Origin: CALVGQ01 sp964369385
GTDB lineage: Bacteria; Bacillota_I; Bacilli_A; Erysipelotrichales; Erysipelotrichaceae
Direction: 5' to 3'
NCBI GenBank assembly: GCA_964369385.1
Contig: CAYJEY010000002.1
Span: forward strand, 122,472 to 186,471
Length of the DNA: 64,000 bases
The notes beneath the pieces were generated by a model, which saw nothing but the letters and a program-made list of their open reading frames with translations, was not told where the DNA came from and did no database searches. Both the position numbers and the translations under genes were made by a program. The stretch's first letter is position 1. Every line of letters begins with the position of its first letter. Shown here one piece after another: positions 1 to 7,370 of this stretch.

Positions 1-102
1 ACCAGCAGATCCAGTATATACTGTTTCGTTCAATTCTTTTTCTACTTTTGCCACTGTTGCTTGCATTTGTTGTGCTTGTTTTAATAAATTTTGTAAGTTC
101 AT
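1..102 (-). CDS. ebfC: YbaB/EbfC nucleoid-associated protein (N-terminal part)
   Basis: The first 34 codons of a minus-strand gene are present, starting at an ATG (102-100) with the peptide MNLQNLLKQAQQMQATVAKV. This is the typical start of the YbaB/EbfC (YaaK) family of small dimeric DNA-binding proteins. The rest lies outside the window. It starts one base after the dnaX stop codon, the conserved dnaX-ebfC-recR order, so it is probably co-transcribed and translationally coupled with dnaX. Identity rests on the N-terminus and on synteny. Confidence 0.85.
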   Translation of the reverse strand, partial: MNLQNLLKQAQQMQATVAKVEKELNETVYTGSAG

Positions 103-103
103 C

Positions 104-1870
104 TTAATCTTCCTCCACTATTACAAAATCATCGCCAAATAAATTGACCATGGTATTTAAATCTTTCTCTTTAATATCTTCTTTTTTTTCTTCTTTTATC
201 ACTATTTCTCTCAATGTTAACTTCATTGGAGATGGTAGCGTTTGTGCATTTCTTCGTTCAATAAACTGTTTTGTAGCATATACAATTTGATCTATTGTTG
301 TTACAAACAAATGCTTATTTACAATTAGTTCGTTACACATAAAACTTTCCAATTCTTGAATTTGCTCTTGGATTTCATTCACATGTGCTTGATTATCTAC
401 TTGAATTAACACAAAGTATTCACCACTCACGGCAACCGTACTACTTCTAAGTAACATTGCATAACGAGCACAATGCATTTCTCGACTTTTTCTTTCAATT
501 AACTTCCAACATTCACTGTCTTTTAATTTTTCTTCTTTGCTTCCTTGTACCATTAATGAAAGTATTTCATCTGTAGTCATAGATTTTGCTTCAAATTCTA
601 TGATTTGTTGTGCTGTATTAGTTGTATCATCTAATTGTATAACCTTAGGTATACTCATTGAATCATCTTCTTTATCAGTTATTTTTTGCTCTAATTTAGA
701 CACTATAGTAGTATTTGGTATTTTTTGTTCTACCATATTCGCCTTTAAGTGTATACTTGATGACTCCTGTGGAACAACTTGTACATCTGCTTGGCTTTGT
801 AAATCCATTAATTTTAATATAGCAACTTCAAAATATGAATGAACATTAGATGCTCCTTTATATTTATTTGCAGTTTCCATTAACATATCTGTCATCGCGA
901 GCAATTTAGTAATATTTGATTGAGATAGTATTTCTTGAACTTCCTCATTTTTCAATTTAAGTAATAATGATTCATCTTTTGTATATCCATAAATAACTGT
1001 TTCTTTTAATACTTCTATTAGGTCTGATGTTAATCTTCTAATATCAATTCCTTTATCTTTCCAAGCATTGATTTGATTTAAAACTGCTTTTGCATCTTTA
1101 TTGATTACATATTGTAATACAGTTAGTTTTTCTTTTACTGTTGTTATACCGTAGATTTCATTAACATGCATAGAATTAATGTCATTTTGAGCATAAGCAA
1201 TACATTGATCAAGTATGCTCAAGGCATCCCTCATACCACCATCAGCTAACTCTGCAATTAATCTTATTGCTTCTTCGCTACACTTTATGTTTTCATTACT
1301 TACTACTTCACTCAATCGCAGCATCATCTCCGGTGTTTCAACTTTTGTGAAATCATAACGTTGACATCTTGATATTATAGTCGGTAACACCTTATGTGGT
1401 TCTGTTGTAGCTAATACAAAGATTACATGTGATGGTGGTTCCTCTAATGTTTTCAGTAATGCATTAAATGCACCAGTAGAAAGCATGTGAACCTCATCTA
1501 TAATGTACACTTTATATGTACTTTCAATTGGACTGTATTTTACTTTATCTATCAAGCTTCTAATTTCATCAACACCATTATTACTAGCCGCATCAATCTC
1601 AACTATATCCGGGTGATTACCTTTTTTTATTGATTGACACTGAATACATTGACCACACGGTGAATGTTCTTTATCTAAACAATTTACTGCTTTTGCAAGA
1701 ATTTTTGCAATTGATGTTTTCCCTGTACCTCTTGGACCACAAAACAGATATGCGTGAGCAATCTTATTTTGTCTTACAGCGTTTTGAAGCGTTAATACTA
1801 CATGTTGCTGCCCTACTACCTCTTCAAAGGAGGCAGGCCGATAAGTCCGATATAGCGCTTTATACCCCAT
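104..1870 (-). CDS. dnaX: DNA polymerase III subunit gamma/tau
   Basis: Clamp-loader ATPase subunit of the replicative polymerase. Visible motifs: Walker A GPRGTGKT (residues 45-52), a zinc-binding set of four cysteines (C64, C72, C75, C78), Walker B IIDEVHML (123-130) and the SRC-type motif near residue 170. Domain III and a tau-like C-terminus follow; at 588 residues it has the usual Firmicute length. The start is supported by a strong AGGAGG just upstream. It sits between tadA and ebfC as in Bacillus. A run of eight A residues lies close to the 3' end. Confidence 0.97.
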   Translation of the reverse strand: MGYKALYRTYRPASFEEVVGQQHVVLTLQNAVRQNKIAHAYLFCGPRGTGKTSIAKILAKAVNCLDKEHSPCGQCIQCQSIKKGNHPDIVEIDAASNNGVDEIRSLIDKVKYSPIESTYKVYIIDEVHMLSTGAFNALLKTLEEPPSHVIFVLATTEPHKVLPTIISRCQRYDFTKVETPEMMLRLSEVVSNENIKCSEEAIRLIAELADGGMRDALSILDQCIAYAQNDINSMHVNEIYGITTVKEKLTVLQYVINKDAKAVLNQINAWKDKGIDIRRLTSDLIEVLKETVIYGYTKDESLLLKLKNEEVQEILSQSNITKLLAMTDMLMETANKYKGASNVHSYFEVAILKLMDLQSQADVQVVPQESSSIHLKANMVEQKIPNTTIVSKLEQKITDKEDDSMSIPKVIQLDDTTNTAQQIIEFEAKSMTTDEILSLMVQGSKEEKLKDSECWKLIERKSREMHCARYAMLLRSSTVAVSGEYFVLIQVDNQAHVNEIQEQIQELESFMCNELIVNKHLFVTTIDQIVYATKQFIERRNAQTLPSPMKLTLREIVIKEEKKEDIKEKDLNTMVNLFGDDFVIVEED

Positions 1871-1934
1871 AAATTCCTCCTTGCTTGCATAGATTATTAT
1901 ACCAAATTTCTCTACTTAGTGATACCTTTAAAAG

Positions 1935-1967
1935 AAAAACTGATGAATTATTACTCAATCTCATCAG
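1935..1967 (-). terminator. Rho-independent terminator of tadA
   Basis: On the minus strand CTGATGA (1967-1961) can pair with TCATCAG (1946-1940), followed by five T. The tadA stop codon lies in the loop, so the terminator overlaps the gene end. Confidence 0.6.
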
Positions 1968-2433
1968 CCTTTTTTTTATTTTGTTTTCTTCTCTCCTTAA
2001 AGAAATTACTTATAATTTCAGAACATTCTTTTTCTAAAATTCCAGATGTAATTTCGGGATAATGATTTAACGTTGGAATTTCATTTATATTAAAGGAACT
2101 CCCATAACTACCGCCTTTTTTATCATATGCACCAAATACAACACGTTTAATTCGTGATTGCATAATAGCACCTGCACACATGGGGCAAGGTTCAAGTGTA
2201 ACATAAAGAACACAATCTTCTAACCTCCAAGTGTTTAGTTTTTTACATGCACTTTGGATACATAACAATTCCGCATGATTTAATGATATCTGCTTTGTTT
2301 CTCTAGTATTGTGACCCTTAGATATTACTTTATCCTGATAAACTAATACTGCACCTACAGGAACTTCTTCTTTTTTTAGTGCTTTTTGAGCTTCCTTTAA
2401 AGCAAGTTTCATGAAATGATGATCTAAATCCAT
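1951..2433 (-). CDS. tadA: tRNA-specific adenosine deaminase TadA
   Basis: Zinc-dependent deaminase converting wobble A34 to inosine in tRNA-Arg(ACG). The cytidine-deaminase fold motifs are present: HAE (zinc His and catalytic Glu) and PCPMCAGA (two zinc cysteines). The frame stays open upstream to 2472, but that extension runs into the SRP RNA gene. The ATG at 2433-2431 has a GGAGG about 6 bases upstream and gives the canonical start MDLDHHFMKLALKEA (160 residues), so it is chosen here. The order tadA-SRP RNA-dnaX is conserved in Firmicutes. Confidence 0.95.
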   Translation of the reverse strand: MDLDHHFMKLALKEAQKALKKEEVPVGAVLVYQDKVISKGHNTRETKQISLNHAELLCIQSACKKLNTWRLEDCVLYVTLEPCPMCAGAIMQSRIKRVVFGAYDKKGGSYGSSFNINEIPTLNHYPEITSGILEKECSEIISNFFKERRKQNKKKADEIE

Positions 2434-2457
2434 AGAACCTCCATATATAAAAAAAGT

Positions 2458-2530
2458 GGTACACACAAGCAATAATTCTTATGGCTGCTACGTTCCCGTC
2501 CTGACCAGATTCGAAGTCACTTGTTGTACC
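2458..2530 (-). ncRNA. ffs: Signal recognition particle RNA, small (4.5S-like) form
   Basis: The minus strand contains the universal SRP domain IV signature, GGTCAGG followed by ACGGGAACGTAGCAGCC, the Ffh-binding symmetric and asymmetric loops. The ends pair (GGTACA at the 5' end with TGTACC at the 3' end, then CAAG with CTTG), closing one long hairpin of about 73 nt that ends in a T-run. No Alu domain is visible, so this is the short type and not the roughly 270-nt type of Bacillus subtilis. It has its own promoter. Confidence 0.93.
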
Positions 2531-2537
2531 GTAATTA

Positions 2538-2566
2538 ATTATACATGATTAACTTATCATCGACAA
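2538..2566 (-). promoter_or_regulatory. Sigma-A promoter of the SRP RNA gene
   Basis: Minus strand: -35 TTGTCG (2566-2561), 17-bp spacer, -10 TATAAT (2543-2538). Transcription would begin near 2531-2530, exactly at the 5' end of the SRP RNA hairpin. Confidence 0.8.
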
Positions 2567-2585
2567 CTATCTATTTACTTTTTTT

Positions 2586-2601
2586 TGTTTCACGTGAAAC
2601 A
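2586..2601. promoter_or_regulatory. parS site (ParB/Spo0J binding site), copy 1
   Basis: TGTTTCACGTGAAACA is a perfect 16-bp palindrome identical to the Firmicute parS consensus. It lies two bases beyond the serS stop codon, about 11 kb from oriC, within the origin-proximal domain where parS sites cluster. ParB loading here would organise origin segregation. No parB gene is in the window. Confidence 0.9.
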
Positions 2602-2603
2602 TT

Positions 2604-3887
2604 TTATTTTACTTCTATTTTTTCTTTGTGTCCCATATATACTCGAAGTGCCTCTGGAACACGAATACTTCCATCCTCCTCTAAGTTATTTTCTAAAAAT
2701 GCAATTAACATTCTTGGAGGAGCAACCACGGTATTGTTTAATGTATGTGCGAAATACTTTCCTTTTTCCCCTTGAACACGAATACGTAAGCGTCTTGCTT
2801 GAGCATCTCCAAGATTCGAGCAACTACCAACTTCAAAATATTTCTGTTGACGTGGAGACCACGCTTCTACATCTACACTTTTTACTTTTAAATCAGCTAA
2901 ATCCCCTGAACAACACTCAATTGTTCTAACAGGAACATCTAGTGTTTTAAAGAATTCAACAGTGTATTTCCACATTTTTTCAAACCATTCTGGTGATTCT
3001 TCCGGTTTACATACTACAACCATTTCTTGTTTCTCAAATTGATGGATACGATAAACACCACGTTCTTCAATACCATGTGCCCCTACTTCTTTTCTAAAGC
3101 AAGGAGAGTAACTTGTAAGTGCCTCTGGCAACAACGTTTCATCCAAAATTGTATCAATATATTTTCCGATCATTGAATGTTCACTTGTTCCGATAAGATA
3201 CAAATCTTCACCTTCAATTTTATACATCATATTTTCCATTTCAGAGAAACTCATTACTCCAGATACAACTTCACTACGAATCATATATGGTGGAATAACA
3301 TATTCAAATCCTTTATCGATCATAAAATCACGAGCATAAGATAATACCGCAGAATGCAAACGTGCTATATCACCTCTAAAGTAATAGAAACCTGTACCAC
3401 TCGTCTTACGAGCGCTATCTAAGTCAATCCCTTTTAGTTTTTCCATTATCTCAACATGATATGGAATTTCGTAACTTGGAACAACTGGATCACCGAATTT
3501 TTCCAATTCTACATTTTCACTATCATCTTTTCCTAATGGAACTGTTGGATCGATGATATTTGGTAAAACCATCATGATTTTTTCAATTTTCTCTTGTAAT
3601 TCAGCTTCTTTTTTTTCTAAATCTACAAGTTCCTGTGCTAATTCCGTAACCTTTTGCTTTACTTCTTCAGCTTCTTCTTTTTTACCTTGCCCCATAAGAG
3701 CTCCAATTTCTTTCGAAATTTTGTTTCTTGATGATCTAATCTCATCACCTCTTGTTTTTGAAGCACGATAATCAATATCTAATTGAATTACTTCATCAAC
3801 AAGTTCTAACTTGCTTTCTTGAAATTTTTTCTTGATGTTCTCTCTTACGACATCTGGGTTGGTTCTTAATAAATTGATATCTAACAT
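2604..3887 (-). CDS. serS: Seryl-tRNA synthetase
   Basis: Class II aminoacyl-tRNA synthetase of 427 residues. The N-terminal coiled-coil tRNA-binding arm is seen at about residues 30-100 (rich in K and E). The catalytic core follows with motif 2 (SPCFRKEVGAHG) and motif 3 (AHTLNNTVVAPPRMLIAFLE). Start ATG preceded by AGGAGG. Expression is controlled by the T-box leader immediately upstream. It is bracketed by two parS sites. Confidence 0.98.
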   Translation of the reverse strand: MLDINLLRTNPDVVRENIKKKFQESKLELVDEVIQLDIDYRASKTRGDEIRSSRNKISKEIGALMGQGKKEEAEEVKQKVTELAQELVDLEKKEAELQEKIEKIMMVLPNIIDPTVPLGKDDSENVELEKFGDPVVPSYEIPYHVEIMEKLKGIDLDSARKTSGTGFYYFRGDIARLHSAVLSYARDFMIDKGFEYVIPPYMIRSEVVSGVMSFSEMENMMYKIEGEDLYLIGTSEHSMIGKYIDTILDETLLPEALTSYSPCFRKEVGAHGIEERGVYRIHQFEKQEMVVVCKPEESPEWFEKMWKYTVEFFKTLDVPVRTIECCSGDLADLKVKSVDVEAWSPRQQKYFEVGSCSNLGDAQARRLRIRVQGEKGKYFAHTLNNTVVAPPRMLIAFLENNLEEDGSIRVPEALRVYMGHKEKIEVK

Positions 3888-3901
3888 ATTTTCCTCCTAA
3901 A

Positions 3902-4116
3902 AATAAAAAAAGGTTAGCAAAGGGACGATTCCTCGTGTTGCCACCCTACTTGTATTGTTTCACGTGAAACAATACCACTCACTAGTTATAACGGAACAAC
4001 CGTGAAGTTTTTTACCTTCCGCTCAAAGATAGATTCATTTAGTTTTATTTGCAATTCTCAGCACCATTGCATCTCTTAAAATAAATAACTAAACTACTAG
4101 TTCTTTTCAACGCTTA
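3902..4116 (-). promoter_or_regulatory. T-box riboswitch leader of serS (tRNA-Ser responsive)
   Basis: Minus-strand leader with all T-box landmarks. Stem I has an AGAGA/GGTG apical region near 4060-4075 and a specifier loop with AGTA on one side and GAA-TCT-A on the other; TCT (4033-4031) is a Ser codon. The T-box AGGGTGGCAACACGAG lies at about 3947-3932. The antiterminator pairs AGGG with CCCT and ACGA with TCGT, leaving TGGC in the bulge. The alternative terminator pairs GGTGGCAA with TTTGCTAACC and is followed by a T-run (3911-3902). Uncharged tRNA-Ser would favour serS readthrough. Confidence 0.92.
3952..3975. promoter_or_regulatory. parS site, copy 2, embedded in the serS T-box leader
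   Basis: A second perfect parS, TGTTTCACGTGAAACA, occupies 3956-3971 and is extended to a 24-bp perfect palindrome (3952-3975). It sits only a few bases 5' of the T-box antiterminator in the RNA, the place normally taken by stem III. The same bases can therefore be a DNA site for ParB and a hairpin in the leader RNA. Confidence 0.88.
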
Positions 4117-4214
4117 TGTTATTATTTAACCACTACTCTCAAATAAAGTCAATTAAGCAAAATAAAATATTCATATAATTAGACGCAAATACAATGAATA
4201 TTCTAAAATCCGTT

Positions 4215-4243
4215 TTGACATCAATCTCAATCAGTAATATAAT
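4215..4243 (+). promoter_or_regulatory. Consensus sigma-A promoter of the TetR-family gene
   Basis: -35 TTGACA (4215-4220), exactly 17 bp, -10 TATAAT (4238-4243): a full match to the vegetative consensus. The start codon follows 29 bases later, after a GAGGAAA ribosome binding site. Confidence 0.88.
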
Positions 4244-4271
4244 AACTAAGCGGAATTGAGGAAATATATAT

Positions 4272-4865
4272 ATGACAATAAAAGGGAACAAGACAAAGCT
4301 TAATATTTTGAAAACAGCTCAAGTACTTTTTACACAAAAAGGATATAAAGAAACAAGTATGCAAGATATATGTGATGTTACAGGTTTAAGTCGTGGGGGA
4401 TTATATCGTCATTTTGGAAATAAGGATCAGGTATTCACTCAAATACTATTATCTATTGTAGAATCACAAATTCATTTTGTTCAAGAATCTATGGATGATG
4501 ATGCTCCTGCAGAGGAAGTTCTTGATAGTCTTCTTGAATATTACTTTAAAGTATTAGTAGGGCACGAGAATTCATTACCTTTAGCAATCGGGGAATTCTT
4601 TAATACTACAGATAATAGCGATTTATTAAATCAAGTATTCTCATCATTAACTAAACTATGGGATGACGTTATTTTATATGGTGTTAAAAGAGGTGAATTC
4701 AAAGTTATTGAGGCGCAATTAATTTTTGATTTAGTTTTTTACACTTCTCAAGGAATTGGAATCTATCGTAAACACAGTCTTTCAAATGAAGATGCATCAA
4801 GTATTATCATCCAACACATTAAATCCTTGATTATTGATAATCAAGTAAAAGAGCCACTCTATTAG
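4272..4865 (+). CDS. TetR/AcrR-family transcriptional regulator
   Basis: 197 residues. The N-terminal helix-turn-helix is clear: ILKTAQVLFTQKGYKETS, then DICDVTGLSRGGLYRHFGNK (residues 12-60). The helical C-terminal ligand and dimerisation domain is not recognisable at family level. It is the only plus-strand gene left of oriC, sits alone between serS and gyrA, and has a consensus promoter, so it may control itself or a distant target. The effector is unknown. Confidence 0.88.
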   Translation: MTIKGNKTKLNILKTAQVLFTQKGYKETSMQDICDVTGLSRGGLYRHFGNKDQVFTQILLSIVESQIHFVQESMDDDAPAEEVLDSLLEYYFKVLVGHENSLPLAIGEFFNTTDNSDLLNQVFSSLTKLWDDVILYGVKRGEFKVIEAQLIFDLVFYTSQGIGIYRKHSLSNEDASSIIIQHIKSLIIDNQVKEPLY

Positions 4866-4877
4866 AGTGGCCCTTTT
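4853..4877. terminator. Bidirectional terminator between the TetR gene and gyrA
   Basis: GCCACTCT (4853-4860) pairs with AGAGTGGC (4864-4871), followed by a T-run on the plus strand. The TetR-gene stop codon lies inside the hairpin. Read on the minus strand it can also end gyrA transcripts. Confidence 0.8.
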
Positions 4878-7358
4878 TTATTCTACTATTTCTGTAACTT
4901 CTTCTATTACTTCTTCTTGTTTGTCAACGATAGCAACTGTAGATACTCTTCCACCCTCTGCTGGAGTAATTAACTTAACTCCTTGTGTTGTTCTACCATA
5001 AATAGATACAGCAGATAAGCTTATTCGAATCACAATACCATCATCTGTCATGATCATGCAATCTTCATCTCCATTTACTGCACGTAACGAGACAAGAGCA
5101 CCATTCTTTTCTGTAATATTAATTGTTTTTACACCTTTAGCACCACGATTAGTAATACGGTATTCATCTAAATCTGATTTTTTACCATATCCTTTCTCGG
5201 TTACTACAAGAATGTATTTTCCTTCTTTATCTGTAGTCATCCCGATTACATGGCTACCATCAACATTAAATCCTCTTACTCCTGATGCGGTTCTTCCCAT
5301 TGGTCGAATTGCTGTTTCGTTGAATCTTACAGCTTTACCATTTGCACCTGCAATGATAATTTGATCATCACCTGTCGTTAGCTTAACTGCAATTAGCTCA
5401 TCATTTTCTTTCATCGTAATGGCAATTTTTCCATTTTGTCGAATATTATGGAACTCAGTAATTGGAGTTTTCTTAACTACTCCATTCTTAGTCGCAAAGA
5501 ATAAGCTTGATGTCGATTCTGATTCACCACGTTTAACAGCAATTAGAGCCTTCACCTTCTCTTCTTTGTCCAATGATAGTAGATTTACTACTGGAATACC
5601 TTTCGCCGTTCTTGAAGCCATAGGAACGCGGTATCCGCGAATACGATAAACTTTCCCAAGGTTTGTAAACATCATTAAATCATCATGCGTACTCATCACA
5701 AGGAATTGGTCAATGATATCATCTTCATTTACTGCCATTCCTTTAATTCCTTTACCACCTCGATTTTGCGTTTTATAGGTATCCACTGGAATACGTTTTA
5801 CATATCCATTTGTAGTCATCGTAATAACAATATCTTCAACAGGAATTAAATCTTCATCTTCAATTCCAATTTCACCTTCACCGATTTCAGTTCTTCTAGC
5901 ATCATTAAAACGCGCTTTGATTTCTGTTAAATCCGTTTTAATAATAGAAAGTATACGACTATGATTGGCAAGAATATCTTTATAATCAGCAATCATCACC
6001 ATTAATCCATTATACTCTTCTTCGATTTTTTGGCGTTCTAATCCTGTTAATCTTCTAAACTGCATATCTAATATTGCTTTTGCTTGTACTTCAGATAAAT
6101 TAAAACGTGTTATTAATTCATTAAGAGCAGTAGCTGGATCTTTAGACTGACGTAACAAAGTAATAATTTCATCTAAGTTGTCTAACGCAATCTTTAACCC
6201 TTCTAAGATATGTGCTCTTTCTTCAGCTTTCTTTAAATCAAACTGAGTTTTTCTTGTAATTACTTCAACTTGATGGTCAATATAGTGTGTTAATACCGGT
6301 TTTAATCCAAGCTGTTGCGGAACATTATTCACTAACACAATTGTATTTACACCAAATGTAGTTTGCATTGAAGTCATACGATACAACTGATTTAAAATAA
6401 CATCTGGCTGTACGTCTTTTCTTAACTCGATTACGATTTTAATTCCAACGCGATTTGATTCATCGCGTAAATCAGTAATACCATCAATTGATTTATCACG
6501 AGCTAAACTTGCAATTTTTTCAACTAATGTTGATTTATTTACTTGGTATGGAATTTCAGTTACAATAATACGCTTCTTTCCATTATCCATTTCTTCAATC
6601 GTTGATTTTGCACGTGTAATAATAGACCCACGACCTGTTTCATATGCTTGACGAATTCCTGTTTTACCAAGAATGATAGCCCCTGTTGGGAAGTCAGGAC
6701 CGAAAATATAATTTTCCATTAGTTCAGTCACTGTAATGTCTGGGTTTTCCATTACTGCAATTGTAGCATCAATTGTTTCACCTAAGTTATGCGGTGGAAC
6801 ATTTGTCGCCATTCCTACTGCGATTCCTGTTGTCCCATTAACAAGTAAGTTAGGAAAACGTGCAGGCATAACTACTGGCTCTTTTTCTTCACCATCATAG
6901 TTTTCTGCCCAATCAACAGTTTCTTTATTGATGTCACGAACTAGCTCCATTGATATTTTAGCCATTTTTGCTTCCGTATAACGCATTGCGGCAGCACCGT
7001 CGCCATCAATAGATCCAAAGTTTCCATGCCCATCTACAAGAGGATATCGATAACTAAATTCTTGAGCCATACGAACCATAGCATCATAAACAGCAGTATC
7101 ACCGTGCGGGTGATATTTACCGATAACATCCCCAACAATACGTGCTGATTTCTTATGTGGTTTATCTGCAACAATACCTAAATCATTCATCGCGTGTAAT
7201 ATACGACGATGAACTGGTTTTAATCCATCTCTTACATCAGGTAAAGCCCTAGATACAATTACAGACATCGAGTAATCTAAGAATGAAGCTCTTATCTCAC
7301 TAGAAATATTGGTTTTCTTTATCTTTCCATGATTATGTTCTTTTGTAAATTCATCCAT
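4878..7358 (-). CDS. gyrA: DNA gyrase subunit A
   Basis: Type IIA topoisomerase breakage-reunion subunit, 826 residues. Catalytic Tyr127 lies in AAAMRYTEAK. The quinolone-determining region reads HPHGDTAVYDAM, so the position equivalent to E. coli Ser83 is Thr88 and Asp87 is Asp92. The GyrA box (QNRGGKG) in the C-terminal beta-pinwheel marks it as gyrase and not topoisomerase IV. It follows gyrB after 12 bases with its own GGAGG, in the order recF-gyrB-gyrA. Confidence 0.98.
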   Translation of the reverse strand: MDEFTKEHNHGKIKKTNISSEIRASFLDYSMSVIVSRALPDVRDGLKPVHRRILHAMNDLGIVADKPHKKSARIVGDVIGKYHPHGDTAVYDAMVRMAQEFSYRYPLVDGHGNFGSIDGDGAAAMRYTEAKMAKISMELVRDINKETVDWAENYDGEEKEPVVMPARFPNLLVNGTTGIAVGMATNVPPHNLGETIDATIAVMENPDITVTELMENYIFGPDFPTGAIILGKTGIRQAYETGRGSIITRAKSTIEEMDNGKKRIIVTEIPYQVNKSTLVEKIASLARDKSIDGITDLRDESNRVGIKIVIELRKDVQPDVILNQLYRMTSMQTTFGVNTIVLVNNVPQQLGLKPVLTHYIDHQVEVITRKTQFDLKKAEERAHILEGLKIALDNLDEIITLLRQSKDPATALNELITRFNLSEVQAKAILDMQFRRLTGLERQKIEEEYNGLMVMIADYKDILANHSRILSIIKTDLTEIKARFNDARRTEIGEGEIGIEDEDLIPVEDIVITMTTNGYVKRIPVDTYKTQNRGGKGIKGMAVNEDDIIDQFLVMSTHDDLMMFTNLGKVYRIRGYRVPMASRTAKGIPVVNLLSLDKEEKVKALIAVKRGESESTSSLFFATKNGVVKKTPITEFHNIRQNGKIAITMKENDELIAVKLTTGDDQIIIAGANGKAVRFNETAIRPMGRTASGVRGFNVDGSHVIGMTTDKEGKYILVVTEKGYGKKSDLDEYRITNRGAKGVKTINITEKNGALVSLRAVNGDEDCMIMTDDGIVIRISLSAVSIYGRTTQGVKLITPAEGGRVSTVAIVDKQEEVIEEVTEIVE

Positions 7359-7370
7359 TTATTGTTCCTC

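Noticed and set aside
171..200. Run of eight A in dnaX (coding strand) as a programmed frameshift site for gamma subunit
   Set aside because: It lies within the last 30 codons, far beyond the point where gamma would end; it only reflects a Lys/Glu-rich tail.
2434..2472. Longer tadA with 13 extra N-terminal residues
   Set aside because: The extension lies partly in the SRP RNA gene and has no ribosome site; the internal ATG has GGAGG.
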